In this document: in pieces, positions 27,104-36,823 of the stretch | How the letters are laid out: each line of letters begins with the position of its first letter | Position numbering within the stretch: position 1 is the first letter of the stretch | Source of the DNA: Orbus hercynius | GTDB lineage: Bacteria > Pseudomonadota > Gammaproteobacteria > Enterobacterales > Orbaceae | Reading direction: 5' to 3' | Assembly (NCBI RefSeq): GCF_003634275.1 | Contig: NZ_RBWY01000004.1 | Location: 124,001 to 188,000, forward strand | DNA length: 64,000 nt | Made by a program: the position numbers and the translations under genes | Notes under the pieces: generated by a model | The model's input: the letters and a program-made list of their open reading frames with translations, nothing else | Databases searched by the model: none | What the model was told of the DNA's origin: nothing

Positions 27104-27205
27104 ATTTCAACATATTATGTTGTATTTATATAAATACACCATTTTGTGGTGTTTTTTTGTAACAATAAATCAGATATTTATCGTTACAAAACCGTCTAAG
27201 AACGA
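27104..27205 (-). other. Adhesin-to-SinI intergenic hairpin region
   Basis: About 100 bases between two same-strand genes. ACACCA (27136-27141) pairs with TGGTGT (27147-27152), and a T-run follows on the plus strand only. On the transcribed strand the hairpin has no T-run, so it may lower or process read-through rather than end it. No separate promoter was seen. Confidence 0.4.
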
Positions 27206-30043
27206 TTAATTAACATCTATTCTTAGTTTAAATCCTTGATCGCCAGCACATGCACTTGATGTTTTTAATCCACCTAATGCAATTGCTGCAACTGTATTAT
27301 TGTTTATGCTTGTCGCTGTGCCGCCAGTAGTTGCACCTGCAACAAGACCTGCATAACTAGCATTTGATACCGTTAATCCTTTGATTTGATACACTGACGT
27401 ATTTGAGATATTAAATAATTTACTCACTGCCAATGCACCACTTTGATCATCGCCATTTGGGTTCGTATTGCCAGGTAAAATCACATTAGCGCCCGCACAT
27501 GCACTAATATTATCACCCACTAAGGACCAAACAATATTTGATGAAGAAGTCACATCATTATCCAATGAATCTTCAACTTTAACCGTATAAGTATCGCCGA
27601 CAACTAATTTACCCGTCATAGTGATTGTTCTGTCATCATTGACCACCCCAACAACCGTATTACCATTAGAAATGGTGATCTTAGATGGAACGCCGCCATT
27701 AAAATAGATCGTTGTTGGTGCCGAGCCACTTCCATAAACAGGTGAAGATGCCGAATAGGTCGAGAATTTCAAACTCACATCTACACTTGACAATGTCGCA
27801 TTAGTTGATAACTCTAATAAATAGTCATCAGATATTGATGCACTACCTACCACTTTCTTAATACTTTTTACTAATAAACATTTTGGCGTTTCAGTTGGGC
27901 ATTGATTTGCCGCATTAGTCGCAACAAATGTAACTTTGTTACCGCCGCTCGTTGCCGTGTACAAACTATTAATTTTTGCAATTTCTTCTGCTGTCGGTGG
28001 TTCTGCTTCATACACGCTGCCAACAGTTAGCGGTGCAGCCGGAACTGGCACTGGATATTCTGCAAAAGTGAAATAATCACTAAAGCCAGCAACTTGACCA
28101 GTCGGAATTGGTAGGCCTGTTGCAGGACTTACCGTAACTGGGCTTGAGACTAAATTAGCTTGTAAAAATACTGATGTTCGCCCATTGGCAGCTGCAGGAG
28201 CAGAGGCTGAACCTAACGCATCGCCTCCCGCTGGATTTGGCGTCACATTCGTTAGTAACACTTGACGAGTAGACGATGGTTTGATGGCTAACCAAGATTG
28301 GTTAGAAACAGCAGTTCGACCTTTACCATCAGTTAACGTTACATCCAATGTATAACGACCTGGAACAGCAACACCGCTACTTGCAGTTGGGTTACGTTCA
28401 CCTGTTATTGAATTAATATAACTTGGAACTAAGATTGACCAATTATTGGTATCTGATGTTTGAGCAACATTCCAAACATTGTTAGCAGAACATGTTAAGC
28501 CAACTCGGTTATAACATAAATTACCGTCCGCACCCGCTGCCGATAAAGCCATCAAATCCGCAGTACCTGTCACATTATTCCATGACGAAGGAGAAATTGT
28601 GATGCCGTCTTTCGCATTATGAACGGCAATCCCTAAATCAATTACGGAGTGCTCTTCAACAAAACCTAATGATGCGAGATCAACACTGAATTTTTTCTCT
28701 TTATACTCAAGTACAATATAGTTATTACGATCCACTAAATCATATCGACTACCTTTCAACGAACGTGCAACATCAACCATATTAGGGTCTAACTGATCTT
28801 TCAGTGGAACACCTAAGCGGTAATTCATTGTTAGCTCGACTTTAGCCATTTTATTGGAGCTTTCGCCTTGCTTATGCTCACCTTTAATTGTGAATAATGG
28901 CACTGGCGTATAATCGATACCTAACGTCAACGCATAAGGATCTTTTTGTAGATTATCTTTACCAAATAATGCAACTTTATCACCAAAATACTGTTCGAAC
29001 ATTAAAGAAGCACCAAGATGAGGATATGAAGGCAAATAACCTTGGAAACGAAGATCGTAGCCTCTTGCGGCTCTTTCTAAATAGTCATCAAAATCTTTTG
29101 AATCTTTCCAATCAGATAATGGCGTATAGTAGTTAGCCGCAAATTTCATATAATCAGTCCAAGCTTCAAGGCCCAAACCTAAACGATTATGATTACGGCT
29201 AAAATCATGGTCAAAAAAGACGTTATAGCCCACTAACCAATTTTTATCAGCAAGATCCCAGCGTTGGCCAATACCAAAGTTACCAATTCTGCGATCTTTT
29301 TCATATTCTTGATAAGTTAATTGTGAGAAAATCAACGTGCTATCTGAGTCATACCACGGGCTGAAAAGTTTAACGTTTACATTATTTAATTTCGCCTGAT
29401 CACTAACATCAAATTGTAACTGAGCAGTACCAAAACGGCCTAAAAAATCCTGCGCAGCACTACGAATCGGATCGATAACTTGATTGTTAACTTGATTACG
29501 AACATAGCTTTCAGCATAATTTTGAGTTTTAGTATTCAAGTCATCTTTTAATTGTTGAGACGACATGTGATCCCAATCTTGCTGACCTAATGTTTGCAAA
29601 ACTGAGGCAACTTGAGTATCCAATGCATTATCATTTTTTTCTGCACTAGCTTTATCTGACGAACCTAAACTTGGAAGATAGCTATATTTACTATTTTCTT
29701 TTGTTTTTTTTGATTCTGCTGGTAACAACGGGGAATCGGCAGGCAGATTAATACTGTCCCCAACTTTGACAATGTCAGTATCATCATAACTTCCTTTATT
29801 TAGATCGCGAAGTTCTGATACCGAAATATTACTTAATAAAGCAATTTGATAAAGTGAGCGTTGCTGGTTATTGATAAAAACCTTAAGATTATCAGCTTGG
29901 CTAAGCTTAGCATTTTCATTCTTTACAGGTAAGGATCGACTCACTTGTGCTTTGGCCACATGACAACTTAATGCGACTAAAACAAGTGTTGCAACCATCG
30001 ATAAATTAAGACTCTTTTTCACCTTAATCATTCCTTTCTTCAT
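27206..30043 (-). CDS. Inverse autotransporter adhesin (intimin/invasin/SinH type)
   Basis: Outer-membrane adhesin of 945 residues whose N-terminal barrel exports a C-terminal passenger. Order: signal peptide (to about residue 32, AKA), a LysM-like domain near 58-101 (YQIALLSNISVSELRDLN), a helical linker, and the inverse-autotransporter barrel at about 195-450 with FLGRFGTAQ, RNHNRLGLGLEAWTDY, PLSDWKDS and SRYDLVDRNNYIVLEY. Ig-like passenger domains follow, with paired cysteines, and the protein ends QGFKLRIDVN. The start is uncertain: ATG at 30043, ATG at 30031, or GTG at 30022, the last 9 bases behind AAGGA. It leads an operon with the SinI-like gene. Confidence 0.9.
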   Translation of the reverse strand: MKKGMIKVKKSLNLSMVATLVLVALSCHVAKAQVSRSLPVKNENAKLSQADNLKVFINNQQRSLYQIALLSNISVSELRDLNKGSYDDTDIVKVGDSINLPADSPLLPAESKKTKENSKYSYLPSLGSSDKASAEKNDNALDTQVASVLQTLGQQDWDHMSSQQLKDDLNTKTQNYAESYVRNQVNNQVIDPIRSAAQDFLGRFGTAQLQFDVSDQAKLNNVNVKLFSPWYDSDSTLIFSQLTYQEYEKDRRIGNFGIGQRWDLADKNWLVGYNVFFDHDFSRNHNRLGLGLEAWTDYMKFAANYYTPLSDWKDSKDFDDYLERAARGYDLRFQGYLPSYPHLGASLMFEQYFGDKVALFGKDNLQKDPYALTLGIDYTPVPLFTIKGEHKQGESSNKMAKVELTMNYRLGVPLKDQLDPNMVDVARSLKGSRYDLVDRNNYIVLEYKEKKFSVDLASLGFVEEHSVIDLGIAVHNAKDGITISPSSWNNVTGTADLMALSAAGADGNLCYNRVGLTCSANNVWNVAQTSDTNNWSILVPSYINSITGERNPTASSGVAVPGRYTLDVTLTDGKGRTAVSNQSWLAIKPSSTRQVLLTNVTPNPAGGDALGSASAPAAANGRTSVFLQANLVSSPVTVSPATGLPIPTGQVAGFSDYFTFAEYPVPVPAAPLTVGSVYEAEPPTAEEIAKINSLYTATSGGNKVTFVATNAANQCPTETPKCLLVKSIKKVVGSASISDDYLLELSTNATLSSVDVSLKFSTYSASSPVYGSGSAPTTIYFNGGVPSKITISNGNTVVGVVNDDRTITMTGKLVVGDTYTVKVEDSLDNDVTSSSNIVWSLVGDNISACAGANVILPGNTNPNGDDQSGALAVSKLFNISNTSVYQIKGLTVSNASYAGLVAGATTGGTATSINNNTVAAIALGGLKTSSACAGDQGFKLRIDVN

Positions 30044-30079
30044 TAATGTATTTTTTAATATTTATTATTAAATTTAAGT

Positions 30080-30148
30080 TTCTTTACAAAACGCAGTGCA
30101 AATTTACTGAAGTTTCATTCAATGGTCAATCATTTTTTTGTCAAGATT
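30080..30148 (-). repeat. 69-base direct repeat, copy 1 (adhesin-proximal)
   Basis: Aligns without gaps to copy 2 at 53 of 69 positions. Conserved blocks on the minus strand: CTTGACAAAAA, TTGACC (30129-30124), a 17-base spacer, TAAATT (30106-30101), and TTGTAAAGAA. The two TTGAC elements are 15 bases apart in both copies. Confidence 0.75.
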
Positions 30149-30200
30149 AGTTCATTTTATGAGCATTTTATTGTGTTCGTTATCGCTATGATATAAACAA

Positions 30201-30269
30201 TTCTTTACAAAGAACGCGACAAATTTACTCAAATTTTCACCTATGGTCAATGATCTTTTTGTCAAGATT
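30201..30269 (-). repeat. 69-base direct repeat, copy 2 (adhesin-distal)
   Basis: Second copy, offset by 121 bases. It keeps TTGACA (30265-30260), TTGACC (30250-30245), the 17-base spacer and TAAATT (30227-30222). Divergence is concentrated outside these elements. Confidence 0.75.
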
Positions 30270-30391
30270 GCATGTTTTTTTAACTTTTGCTATTTTTTTT
30301 GAAATAAATCAATAATTAGTGTAAAAAATAAAAATGACATTTTTGTTAGAATTTATCGATCAAACCACGTTTTCTTTACAAAATTAGCTAA

Positions 30392-31000
30392 TTAATCGTG
30401 TCGCCAGCCATAGTTAAAATGGTTGGCGATATTAAACTGATCCAATACTCTAGTCAATGATTGATCAACAAGCTGTTCAACACTATTTGGTTTATGATAA
30501 AAAGCAGGTACTAATGGCATAATAGTTGCACCAATTTGGCAAGCTGTTTGCATTAATTGAATATGACCTAAATGTAAAGGTGTTTCACGTACACATAAAA
30601 CAAGTCGACGCTGCTCTTTTAGTACCACATCAGCTGCTCGGATTAATAAATTATCACTATAGCTATTTGCAATCCCAGATAAAGTTTTAATTGAGCAAGG
30701 AACAATAATCATGCCATCGGTTCTAAATGACCCTGATGAAATATTCGCAGCAATATCACCGATATCATAATAATGATCAGCCATTGCAATAACGTTGTCA
30801 TACTCATAATCCGTTTCTAAATCAATCGTTCGTTTCGCTGAATGAGATATCACAAGATGTGTTTCAATATTTGGCTGCTGGGCTAATAGCTCTAACAATC
30901 GAATACCATACAATGCACCACTCGCTCCCGATATACCGACAATTAGCCTCCGCTTGGCTATTGATTGACGATTATCGGCAGAAATATTACTGTCCAACAT
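30392..31000 (-). CDS. ubiX: Flavin prenyltransferase UbiX
   Basis: Makes prenylated FMN, the cofactor of the decarboxylase UbiD in ubiquinone synthesis. It has the flavoprotein core [19 protein letters not shown] near residue 20, [20 protein letters not shown] and the [13 protein letters not shown] region. I chose the ATG at 31000, 7 bases behind GGAAA and overlapping the purF end by 14 bases; it gives 202 residues. Translation open further upstream would run inside purF. It is the last gene of the cvpA-purF-ubiX run, as in E. coli. Confidence 0.93.
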   Translation of the reverse strand: MLDSNISADNRQSIAKRRLIVGISGASGALYGIRLLELLAQQPNIETHLVISHSAKRTIDLETDYEYDNVIAMADHYYDIGDIAANISSGSFRTDGMIIVPCSIKTLSGIANSYSDNLLIRAADVVLKEQRRLVLCVRETPLHLGHIQLMQTACQIGATIMPLVPAFYHKPNSVEQLVDQSLTRVLDQFNIANHFNYGWRHD

Positions 31001-32507
31001 TATAAATTTCCAAATTTTCTGCTTCTTTATTGTTTTGCAAATGCTTATTGGTGTCTCCACGAGCATGTTTTAAATGAGTTAAATAAGAATCACTCACATC
31101 ATGAGTGATATATTTACCATCGAAGACTGAACATTCAAATTGCACCAACTGAGGATTCCCCTCTTTAACGGCATCGATTAAATCATTTAAATCTTGAAAT
31201 ATTAATCTATCTGCGCCAATCGCTTGAGCGATTTCTGTAACACTACGATTATAAGCAATAAGCTCATGGGCGACGGGCATATCAATACCATAAACGTTAG
31301 GATAACGAATCTCAGGCGCAGCTGATGCTAAATAAATTTTTTTTGCTCCCACCAAACGCACCATCTCTAATATCTGCTGAGAGGTCGTACCTCTTACAAT
31401 AGAATCATCGACTAATAAAACATTTTTACCTTCAAATTCTATTCGATTCGCATTGAGCTTACGTCTGACTGACAGTTGGCGGTCACGTTGTCCCGGCATG
31501 ATAAACGTACGACCAACGTAACGGTTCTTAACAAATCCTTGTCTGTATGGCTTATTTAATATACGTGCAATTTCCAATGCGGCATCACAAGACGTTTCAG
31601 GAATCGGAATAACAACATCAATATCGAGATCCTGCCACTCTCTGGCGATTTTTTGACCGAGCTTTTGCCCCATCAAAATTCGCGATTGATAAACTGAAAT
31701 ACCATTCATTAAAGAATCCGGTCGAGCAAAATAGACATATTCAAAAATACAAGGACAAAAAGATAACTTGCGCTTACTCTGCTTTGAATGGAACTGGCCA
31801 TTTTGCGAAATATAGATTGTTTCGCCAGGCTCAACGTCACGCACAAATTCAAAATCAAGCGTGTCTAGTGCCACACTTTCAGATGCCACCATATATTCGG
31901 TCTGTTGATCGTTAATTACGCGCTTACCAATCACTAAAGGGCGAATACCATGTGGATCTCTAAAGGCAATCAAACCATGTCCTATCACCATTGCAACACA
32001 AGCATATGCCCCACTAATAGTCTTATGGACTTGATCAATTGCCGCAAAAATATTATCTGGCGTCAAAGGATAATAAGTAAATTTATCCAATTCACTCGCT
32101 AAAATATTTAATAATACTTCCGAGTCTGAACGAGTGTTAACGTGCCGCCGTGCTTGTTTTAAGATATTGTTACGTAGTTCATCAGTATTAATCAAATTAC
32201 CATTATGAGCCAGTGTAATACCATAAGGCGAATTGACATAAAAAGGCTGAGCTTCAGAAACACTGGAACTCCCCGCGGTTGGATAACGAACATGACCAAT
32301 ACCAATATTACCGACTAATCGCTGCATATGTTGTGCTTGGAATACATCTTTCACTAAACCATTAGCCTTGCGCAAACGAAAATAATCATTTTCATCAATC
32401 GTCACAATCCCGGCTGCATCTTGTCCCCGATGTTGTAATACTGTCAGAGCATCATAAATTGATTGATTTACCGGACTAAAACCAACGACACCTACTACTC
32501 CACACAT
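30987..32507 (-). CDS. purF: Amidophosphoribosyltransferase
   Basis: Committed step of purine synthesis: PRPP plus glutamine gives phosphoribosylamine. The N-terminal glutaminase has the nucleophile Cys2 (MCGVVGVVG), [11 protein letters not shown] and LAHNGNL. The C-terminal phosphoribosyltransferase domain has the PRPP loop [14 protein letters not shown]. The 506 residues compare with 505 in E. coli. It lies between cvpA and ubiX in the conserved order. No purine-repressor site was recognised next to it. Confidence 0.97.
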   Translation of the reverse strand: MCGVVGVVGFSPVNQSIYDALTVLQHRGQDAAGIVTIDENDYFRLRKANGLVKDVFQAQHMQRLVGNIGIGHVRYPTAGSSSVSEAQPFYVNSPYGITLAHNGNLINTDELRNNILKQARRHVNTRSDSEVLLNILASELDKFTYYPLTPDNIFAAIDQVHKTISGAYACVAMVIGHGLIAFRDPHGIRPLVIGKRVINDQQTEYMVASESVALDTLDFEFVRDVEPGETIYISQNGQFHSKQSKRKLSFCPCIFEYVYFARPDSLMNGISVYQSRILMGQKLGQKIAREWQDLDIDVVIPIPETSCDAALEIARILNKPYRQGFVKNRYVGRTFIMPGQRDRQLSVRRKLNANRIEFEGKNVLLVDDSIVRGTTSQQILEMVRLVGAKKIYLASAAPEIRYPNVYGIDMPVAHELIAYNRSVTEIAQAIGADRLIFQDLNDLIDAVKEGNPQLVQFECSVFDGKYITHDVSDSYLTHLKHARGDTNKHLQNNKEAENLEIYNVGQ

Positions 32508-32542
32508 AATATCACCTCTAATAATCGCTGAACTATTATTTG

Positions 32543-33031
32543 CTAATTTGCTAAAAACGAAGAGGAACTTTGTAATGCGTCAAAAAACCATCGAACAATA
32601 AAATGAAAATGAGGAATCAAAGTGGATTCTTGCCATGCGCTGCTTTTGGCAAGCGGAGTAAACGTATCAATAAAAAATAACACCGCTGCGGTCAGCAAAA
32701 TTCCGCGCAATATACCGAAAAAAATACCCAATACCCGATCAGTGCCAGATAAGCCTGTTTTCTGCACTAATTCACTGATAATATAATTAATCACAGCACA
32801 AACAAGTAGCGTGGCAATAAATAATATTGCAATTGCAACAGCATTTCTGACAAACTCATCTTGAAAGTAAGTAAAATAATCACTGATATAAAAATAAAAT
32901 TGGCTAGCAATAAAAAATGCGATGATCCAACTTAATAAGGATAATGCCTCTTTAACAAATCCCCTAACTAGACTGACGACAGCGGAAAATATAATGATCC
33001 CAATAATCGTAAAATCAACCCAATTCATCAT
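32543..33031 (-). CDS. cvpA: CvpA family inner-membrane protein
   Basis: Four-helix inner-membrane protein, 162 residues as in E. coli, where it was found through colicin V production and is needed for envelope integrity. Signature: ISLVRGF-like [34 protein letters not shown] and the C-terminal [13 protein letters not shown]. Two adjacent ATGs start the frame; the second (33028) aligns better with E. coli. It precedes purF by 35 bases. Confidence 0.94.
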   Translation of the reverse strand: MMNWVDFTIIGIIIFSAVVSLVRGFVKEALSLLSWIIAFFIASQFYFYISDYFTYFQDEFVRNAVAIAILFIATLLVCAVINYIISELVQKTGLSGTDRVLGIFFGILRGILLTAAVLFFIDTFTPLAKSSAWQESTLIPHFHFIVRWFFDALQSSSSFLAN

Positions 33032-33095
33032 AATCTTTTTCTCTTTTGATATTGTGATTACTCAATAAGCAAATATTGCAATCATTATTTGCAAG

Positions 33096-33614
33096 TTATT
33101 TTGTTGTAACAAAGCCCTTCAGTTTACTTAAATGCTCCAAATCGATAATCACCATCTCTGCCTGAGCTTTTGTAAGATATTGTCCAACAAATAATCGTGT
33201 CAATTGACCTTCTTGTGGCACAGCGGGTAGAGTATAAACGTCATAATTATTTAATCTTAATAAAGCAATCAGTTCTTCTATTTTTTGCTTATTTTTTAAT
33301 GCGACCAATTGCACAACATAATTTTTTTCTGTCTGTGCACTACTGCTATCTTGTATGCTGTTATTAGCGGGTATTTGTTGTTGAACCACACTATTGACTT
33401 CATTGGCAAGTTCATTTAACGAGGAAGATGTTTCAATATCTAAATCATCATTATCCTCGACTAGTGCACTCTCAATTTGATGATTAGAGGGTAATATTGG
33501 AATTGTAGCCTCTATTTGCTTAGATTTATCAACCAGTACATAAGGGCTAACAAGCAATGCAAGTAATATCAAAGTGATAAAGCCGATTAATCGATTACGC
33601 TTTTGATTATCCAT
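33096..33614 (-). CDS. dedD: SPOR-domain cell-division protein DedD
   Basis: Short cytoplasmic N-terminus, one transmembrane helix (about residues 10-28), a low-complexity periplasmic linker, and a C-terminal SPOR domain (about 95-172, YVVQLVALKNKQKIEELIALL) that binds denuded septal peptidoglycan. At 172 residues it is shorter than E. coli DedD (220), the loss being in the linker. Its start overlaps the folC end by 8 bases. Confidence 0.9.
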   Translation of the reverse strand: MDNQKRNRLIGFITLILLALLVSPYVLVDKSKQIEATIPILPSNHQIESALVEDNDDLDIETSSSLNELANEVNSVVQQQIPANNSIQDSSSAQTEKNYVVQLVALKNKQKIEELIALLRLNNYDVYTLPAVPQEGQLTRLFVGQYLTKAQAEMVIIDLEHLSKLKGFVTTK

Positions 33615-34902
33615 TTACCACCAAACTTAACACATCAGAAACAGTGTGAAATGATCCACAAACAACAATGATATCATCTATGTCGGCATCTTGTTTCGAT
33701 TGTGCAAATGCAGCAGAAACTGATTCAAAACAAGTCACTATCGTATGACTATTTTTAGTCACATGTTTAGCAATATCTGCAGCTTTACTTCCTCGCTCAC
33801 CATATAAAGAAGCGCAGTACCAAATATCTGCTTGTAAAATATTCACCGTTGAAGCGATATCTTTATCTTTTAGCATTCCAATAACAACACGTAATTTACC
33901 GACCCGAGATCGCTGTTTAAGTAATACTTGCAATTGCGAGTTCAAATACGTTGCCGCATGTGGATTATGAGCCACATCAATAATCACTAGCGGCTCTTGG
34001 CTTATAATTTGAAAACGAGCCGTCAGTTCCGTCTTTAAAAGACCTTGGCAAATCATTTCGTCGCTAATTGTCAGTGACGAATACGTCAGTGCAGCGAGAG
34101 CCGTTGCTGCATTAGCCAATGGAATTTTAGCTATTGGCAAGTTACCATAACAACGTATACGCGATGAAAATTGCCACGTTTTCCCATCTAATTGTCGATA
34201 TTGCCAATCATAATCAGGATTAGGCTTGCAGCCGTGTAATTTAATCTGCATACTATTAGCAACGTCATAAATCGAACAAGGAATATCTGGCTCGCCAACT
34301 ACCACAACTTGATTTGACTTAAATATCCCCGCTTTCTCACGGCCAATACTTTCTCGGGTATTACCGAGATAATCCATATGATCAAGTGCAATTGAGGTAA
34401 TCACAGCTACATCAGCATCAACAAGATTGGTTGCATCAAGTCGCCCGCCTAAACCAACCTCAAGAATCACCACATCTAAATTAGCTTGTTTAAATAAACA
34501 TAGTGCCGATAAAGTAGAATATTCAAAATAGGTTAACGACGTCTCTGCTCTAGCAGACTCAATCTGAGCAAAAGCTCGTATATGATCACTATCTGCTAGC
34601 TCTTGATTATTAATACGCACACGCTCCGTGTAACGCAATAAATGGGGAGAACTATAAACACCGACACGAAATCCCGCTTCGAGCAAAATCATTTCAAGCG
34701 CACGGCAAGTGGTACCTTTACCATTAGTTCCAGCAACAGTAAAAATATACGGTGCGGGTTTAATAACATTTAAACTCCGAGCAACTTTTGTTACTCGATC
34801 TAATCCTAGCTCAATCGTCTTTGGATGTATCAGCTCTAGATAATGCAGCCAATCATCCAAAGAAGCACTTTCAGCAGGTTTTTCCAATGTTGTTATGTGC
34901 AT
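33607..34902 (-). CDS. folC: Dihydrofolate synthase / folylpolyglutamate synthase
   Basis: Mur-ligase-like enzyme that adds glutamate to dihydropteroate and then to folates. It has the ATP loop VAGTNGKGTTCRALE near residue 55, the GLGGRLDATNLVD motif, ALDHMDYLG and DVAHNPHA. The 431 residues compare with 422 in E. coli. It sits between accD and dedD as in E. coli. Confidence 0.96.
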   Translation of the reverse strand: MHITTLEKPAESASLDDWLHYLELIHPKTIELGLDRVTKVARSLNVIKPAPYIFTVAGTNGKGTTCRALEMILLEAGFRVGVYSSPHLLRYTERVRINNQELADSDHIRAFAQIESARAETSLTYFEYSTLSALCLFKQANLDVVILEVGLGGRLDATNLVDADVAVITSIALDHMDYLGNTRESIGREKAGIFKSNQVVVVGEPDIPCSIYDVANSMQIKLHGCKPNPDYDWQYRQLDGKTWQFSSRIRCYGNLPIAKIPLANAATALAALTYSSLTISDEMICQGLLKTELTARFQIISQEPLVIIDVAHNPHAATYLNSQLQVLLKQRSRVGKLRVVIGMLKDKDIASTVNILQADIWYCASLYGERGSKAADIAKHVTKNSHTIVTCFESVSAAFAQSKQDADIDDIIVVCGSFHTVSDVLSLVVNG

Positions 34903-34936
34903 ATTTAGTATATAGAAAAGTAAGTAGACAATTACA

Positions 34937-35824
34937 TCATTGCACGTCAGGTGAAACGTCAGTAAATGGATCTGGCATTTTCATCATTTTAGCAACCAGA
35001 CTTGCGATTTTAGTACGCATGTCTTTTCGATGAACAATCATATCTAATGCCCCTTTTTCTAATAAAAACTCACTACGCTGAAAACCTTCAGGTAATGTCT
35101 CTCGAACCGTTTGCTCGATAACCCTTGGGCCGGCAAAGCCAATTAACGCTTTTGGTTCTGCAATATTAACATCACCAAGCATAGCTAGACTTGCAGACAC
35201 TCCTCCCATTGTCGGATCGGTCATGACCGAAATATAAGGTAATCCTTCATCTTGCATTTTGGCCAATATTGCACTAGTTTTTGCCATTTGCATTAATGAA
35301 AAAAGTGCCTCTTGCATCCGAGCACCACCACTCGTTGAAAAACACACTAATGGGCATTTATTTTCAATTGCTTGTTCAGCAGCACGCACAAACATCGCTC
35401 CGACAACCGATGACATTGAACCGCCGATAAATGAAAACTCAAATGCAGCAGCAACAACAGGAATACCAAACAGCGTTCCTTTCATTGCAATCATAGCATC
35501 TTTTTCATTGGTCTCTTTTTGTGCTGCAGCTAAACGATCTTTATATTTTTTTGAATCTTTAAATTTCAAAATATCTTTTGGCTCTAGCTCCGTACCAATT
35601 TCAATATTAGAACCCTCATCCAAAAATCGAGTTAGCCGTGTTCTCGCTGTAATACGCATGTGATGATCACATTTTGGACAAACTTCCAAATTACGCTCAA
35701 GTTCAGCTTGATATATCACTTGTTCACAGCTCGTGCATTTCGTCCAAACACCACCAGGAATGTTTGCCTTTTTATGATCTGATGAGATATTGCTTTTATT
35801 AAGAATTTTTTCAATCCAACTCAT
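34937..35824 (-). CDS. accD: Acetyl-CoA carboxylase carboxyltransferase, beta subunit
   Basis: Beta half of the carboxyltransferase that makes malonyl-CoA for fatty acid synthesis. It has an N-terminal zinc ribbon (CTSC...CPKC) and the crotonase-like core with [20 protein letters not shown] and [15 protein letters not shown]. The ATG at 35824 follows GGAAGG and aligns with E. coli MSWIE, giving 295 residues; a longer frame to 35857 is unlikely. It is followed by folC. The gene expected upstream in E. coli order, dedA, is missing. Confidence 0.96.
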   Translation of the reverse strand: MSWIEKILNKSNISSDHKKANIPGGVWTKCTSCEQVIYQAELERNLEVCPKCDHHMRITARTRLTRFLDEGSNIEIGTELEPKDILKFKDSKKYKDRLAAAQKETNEKDAMIAMKGTLFGIPVVAAAFEFSFIGGSMSSVVGAMFVRAAEQAIENKCPLVCFSTSGGARMQEALFSLMQMAKTSAILAKMQDEGLPYISVMTDPTMGGVSASLAMLGDVNIAEPKALIGFAGPRVIEQTVRETLPEGFQRSEFLLEKGALDMIVHRKDMRTKIASLVAKMMKMPDPFTDVSPDVQ

Positions 35825-36027
35825 TATTAACCTTCCGTTTGTCTTGCTGAGTATCAAACTTAGAAACTAGCATTATTGTATATTATTTTATGCTGTTACT
35901 TAATAGCTATTTTTATGTTTTATCTAAATCTATAATTAATTGAGAGTACAAAATACCATTTCTGCTATTTATATTATATGGCAATACCCACTTTTCATAT
36001 TACAATTAATCTTTTACTGAATAAAAA

Positions 36028-36810
36028 TTAGTTTAAAAATATAGGGCCTAATGGTGTTCTAGGCAGCTCAAATTGCGCTGGATAAATGACATCAACTAGA
36101 TACAGTCCATCTGGTTTAGCCGTAGCAGCAGCTTGTGTTCTATCTTGAGATAGCAATAAATCCCTTATCCATGCTTCCGTTTGATGGCCATTTCCAACTT
36201 CAATTAAGCTACCCACAATATTGCGCACCATATGATGTACAAAAGCATTAGCTTGGATATCAATAACAAGATAACGGTCAAATCGAGTCACACTAATATG
36301 ATGAATATTGCGCCATGGTGATAGGGATTGACATTGTGCAGCTCTAAAGGCACTAAAATCATTCTCACCCAGTAAATACTGAGCAGCTTGGTGCATTTTT
36401 ACTTCATTTAGTGGTATATAATAATGGGTGATTCCTTGATTTAATATTGCATGTCGATAATGGTGATTATAAATGATATATCGATATCGCCTTGCTTGAG
36501 CACTGAATCTAGCATGAAATGACTCATCAACAGTTTGAGCCCATTTAATAGCAATATTACTAGGTAAATGGGTATTTGTTCCCATTGCCCAAGCATTAAT
36601 CGGCCGATTAGCCTCAGTTTCAAAATGAATTACCTGACCTGTAGCATGAACACCTGCATCTGTTCTGCCCGCGCAAAATACGGTTATTGTTTCATCAGCA
36701 ATCCGACTTAACGCTTCTTCTATTTTTTGTTGAACAGATGAAACATGTTGTTGCCGTTGCCAGCCACTATACTTGCTACCATCATACTCAATACCTAACG
36801 CAATTTTCAT
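36028..36810 (-). CDS. truA: tRNA pseudouridine(38-40) synthase
   Basis: Makes pseudouridine at positions 38-40 of the tRNA anticodon stem-loop. It has the catalytic aspartate at residue 51 in [14 protein letters not shown] and the conserved [13 protein letters not shown]. The 260 residues compare with 270 in E. coli. It follows the usg gene by 13 bases, so both are probably one unit. Confidence 0.96.
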   Translation of the reverse strand: MKIALGIEYDGSKYSGWQRQQHVSSVQQKIEEALSRIADETITVFCAGRTDAGVHATGQVIHFETEANRPINAWAMGTNTHLPSNIAIKWAQTVDESFHARFSAQARRYRYIIYNHHYRHAILNQGITHYYIPLNEVKMHQAAQYLLGENDFSAFRAAQCQSLSPWRNIHHISVTRFDRYLVIDIQANAFVHHMVRNIVGSLIEVGNGHQTEAWIRDLLLSQDRTQAAATAKPDGLYLVDVIYPAQFELPRTPLGPIFLN

Positions 36811-36823
36811 TCAATAAGCTCAG

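Larger units (their letters stand above)
30044..30391 (-). promoter_or_regulatory. 348-base gene-free region upstream of the adhesin
   Basis: No coding frame here. It is very AT-rich and holds two 69-base direct repeats, each carrying a promoter-like pair on the minus strand. A further short copy of the element TTGTAAAGAA lies at 30372-30381 next to the ubiX stop. It probably contains the adhesin promoter(s) and leader, and the end of the ubiX transcript. No T-tailed terminator for ubiX was recognised. Confidence 0.6.

Noticed and set aside
27136-27158. Terminator between the adhesin and SinI-like genes
   Set aside because: The T-run follows the stem only on the plus strand, while both genes are on the minus strand.
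30080-30381. A CRISPR-like repeat array
   Set aside because: Two 69-base copies at 77 percent identity with one unequal spacing, no cas genes; this is an ordinary direct duplication.
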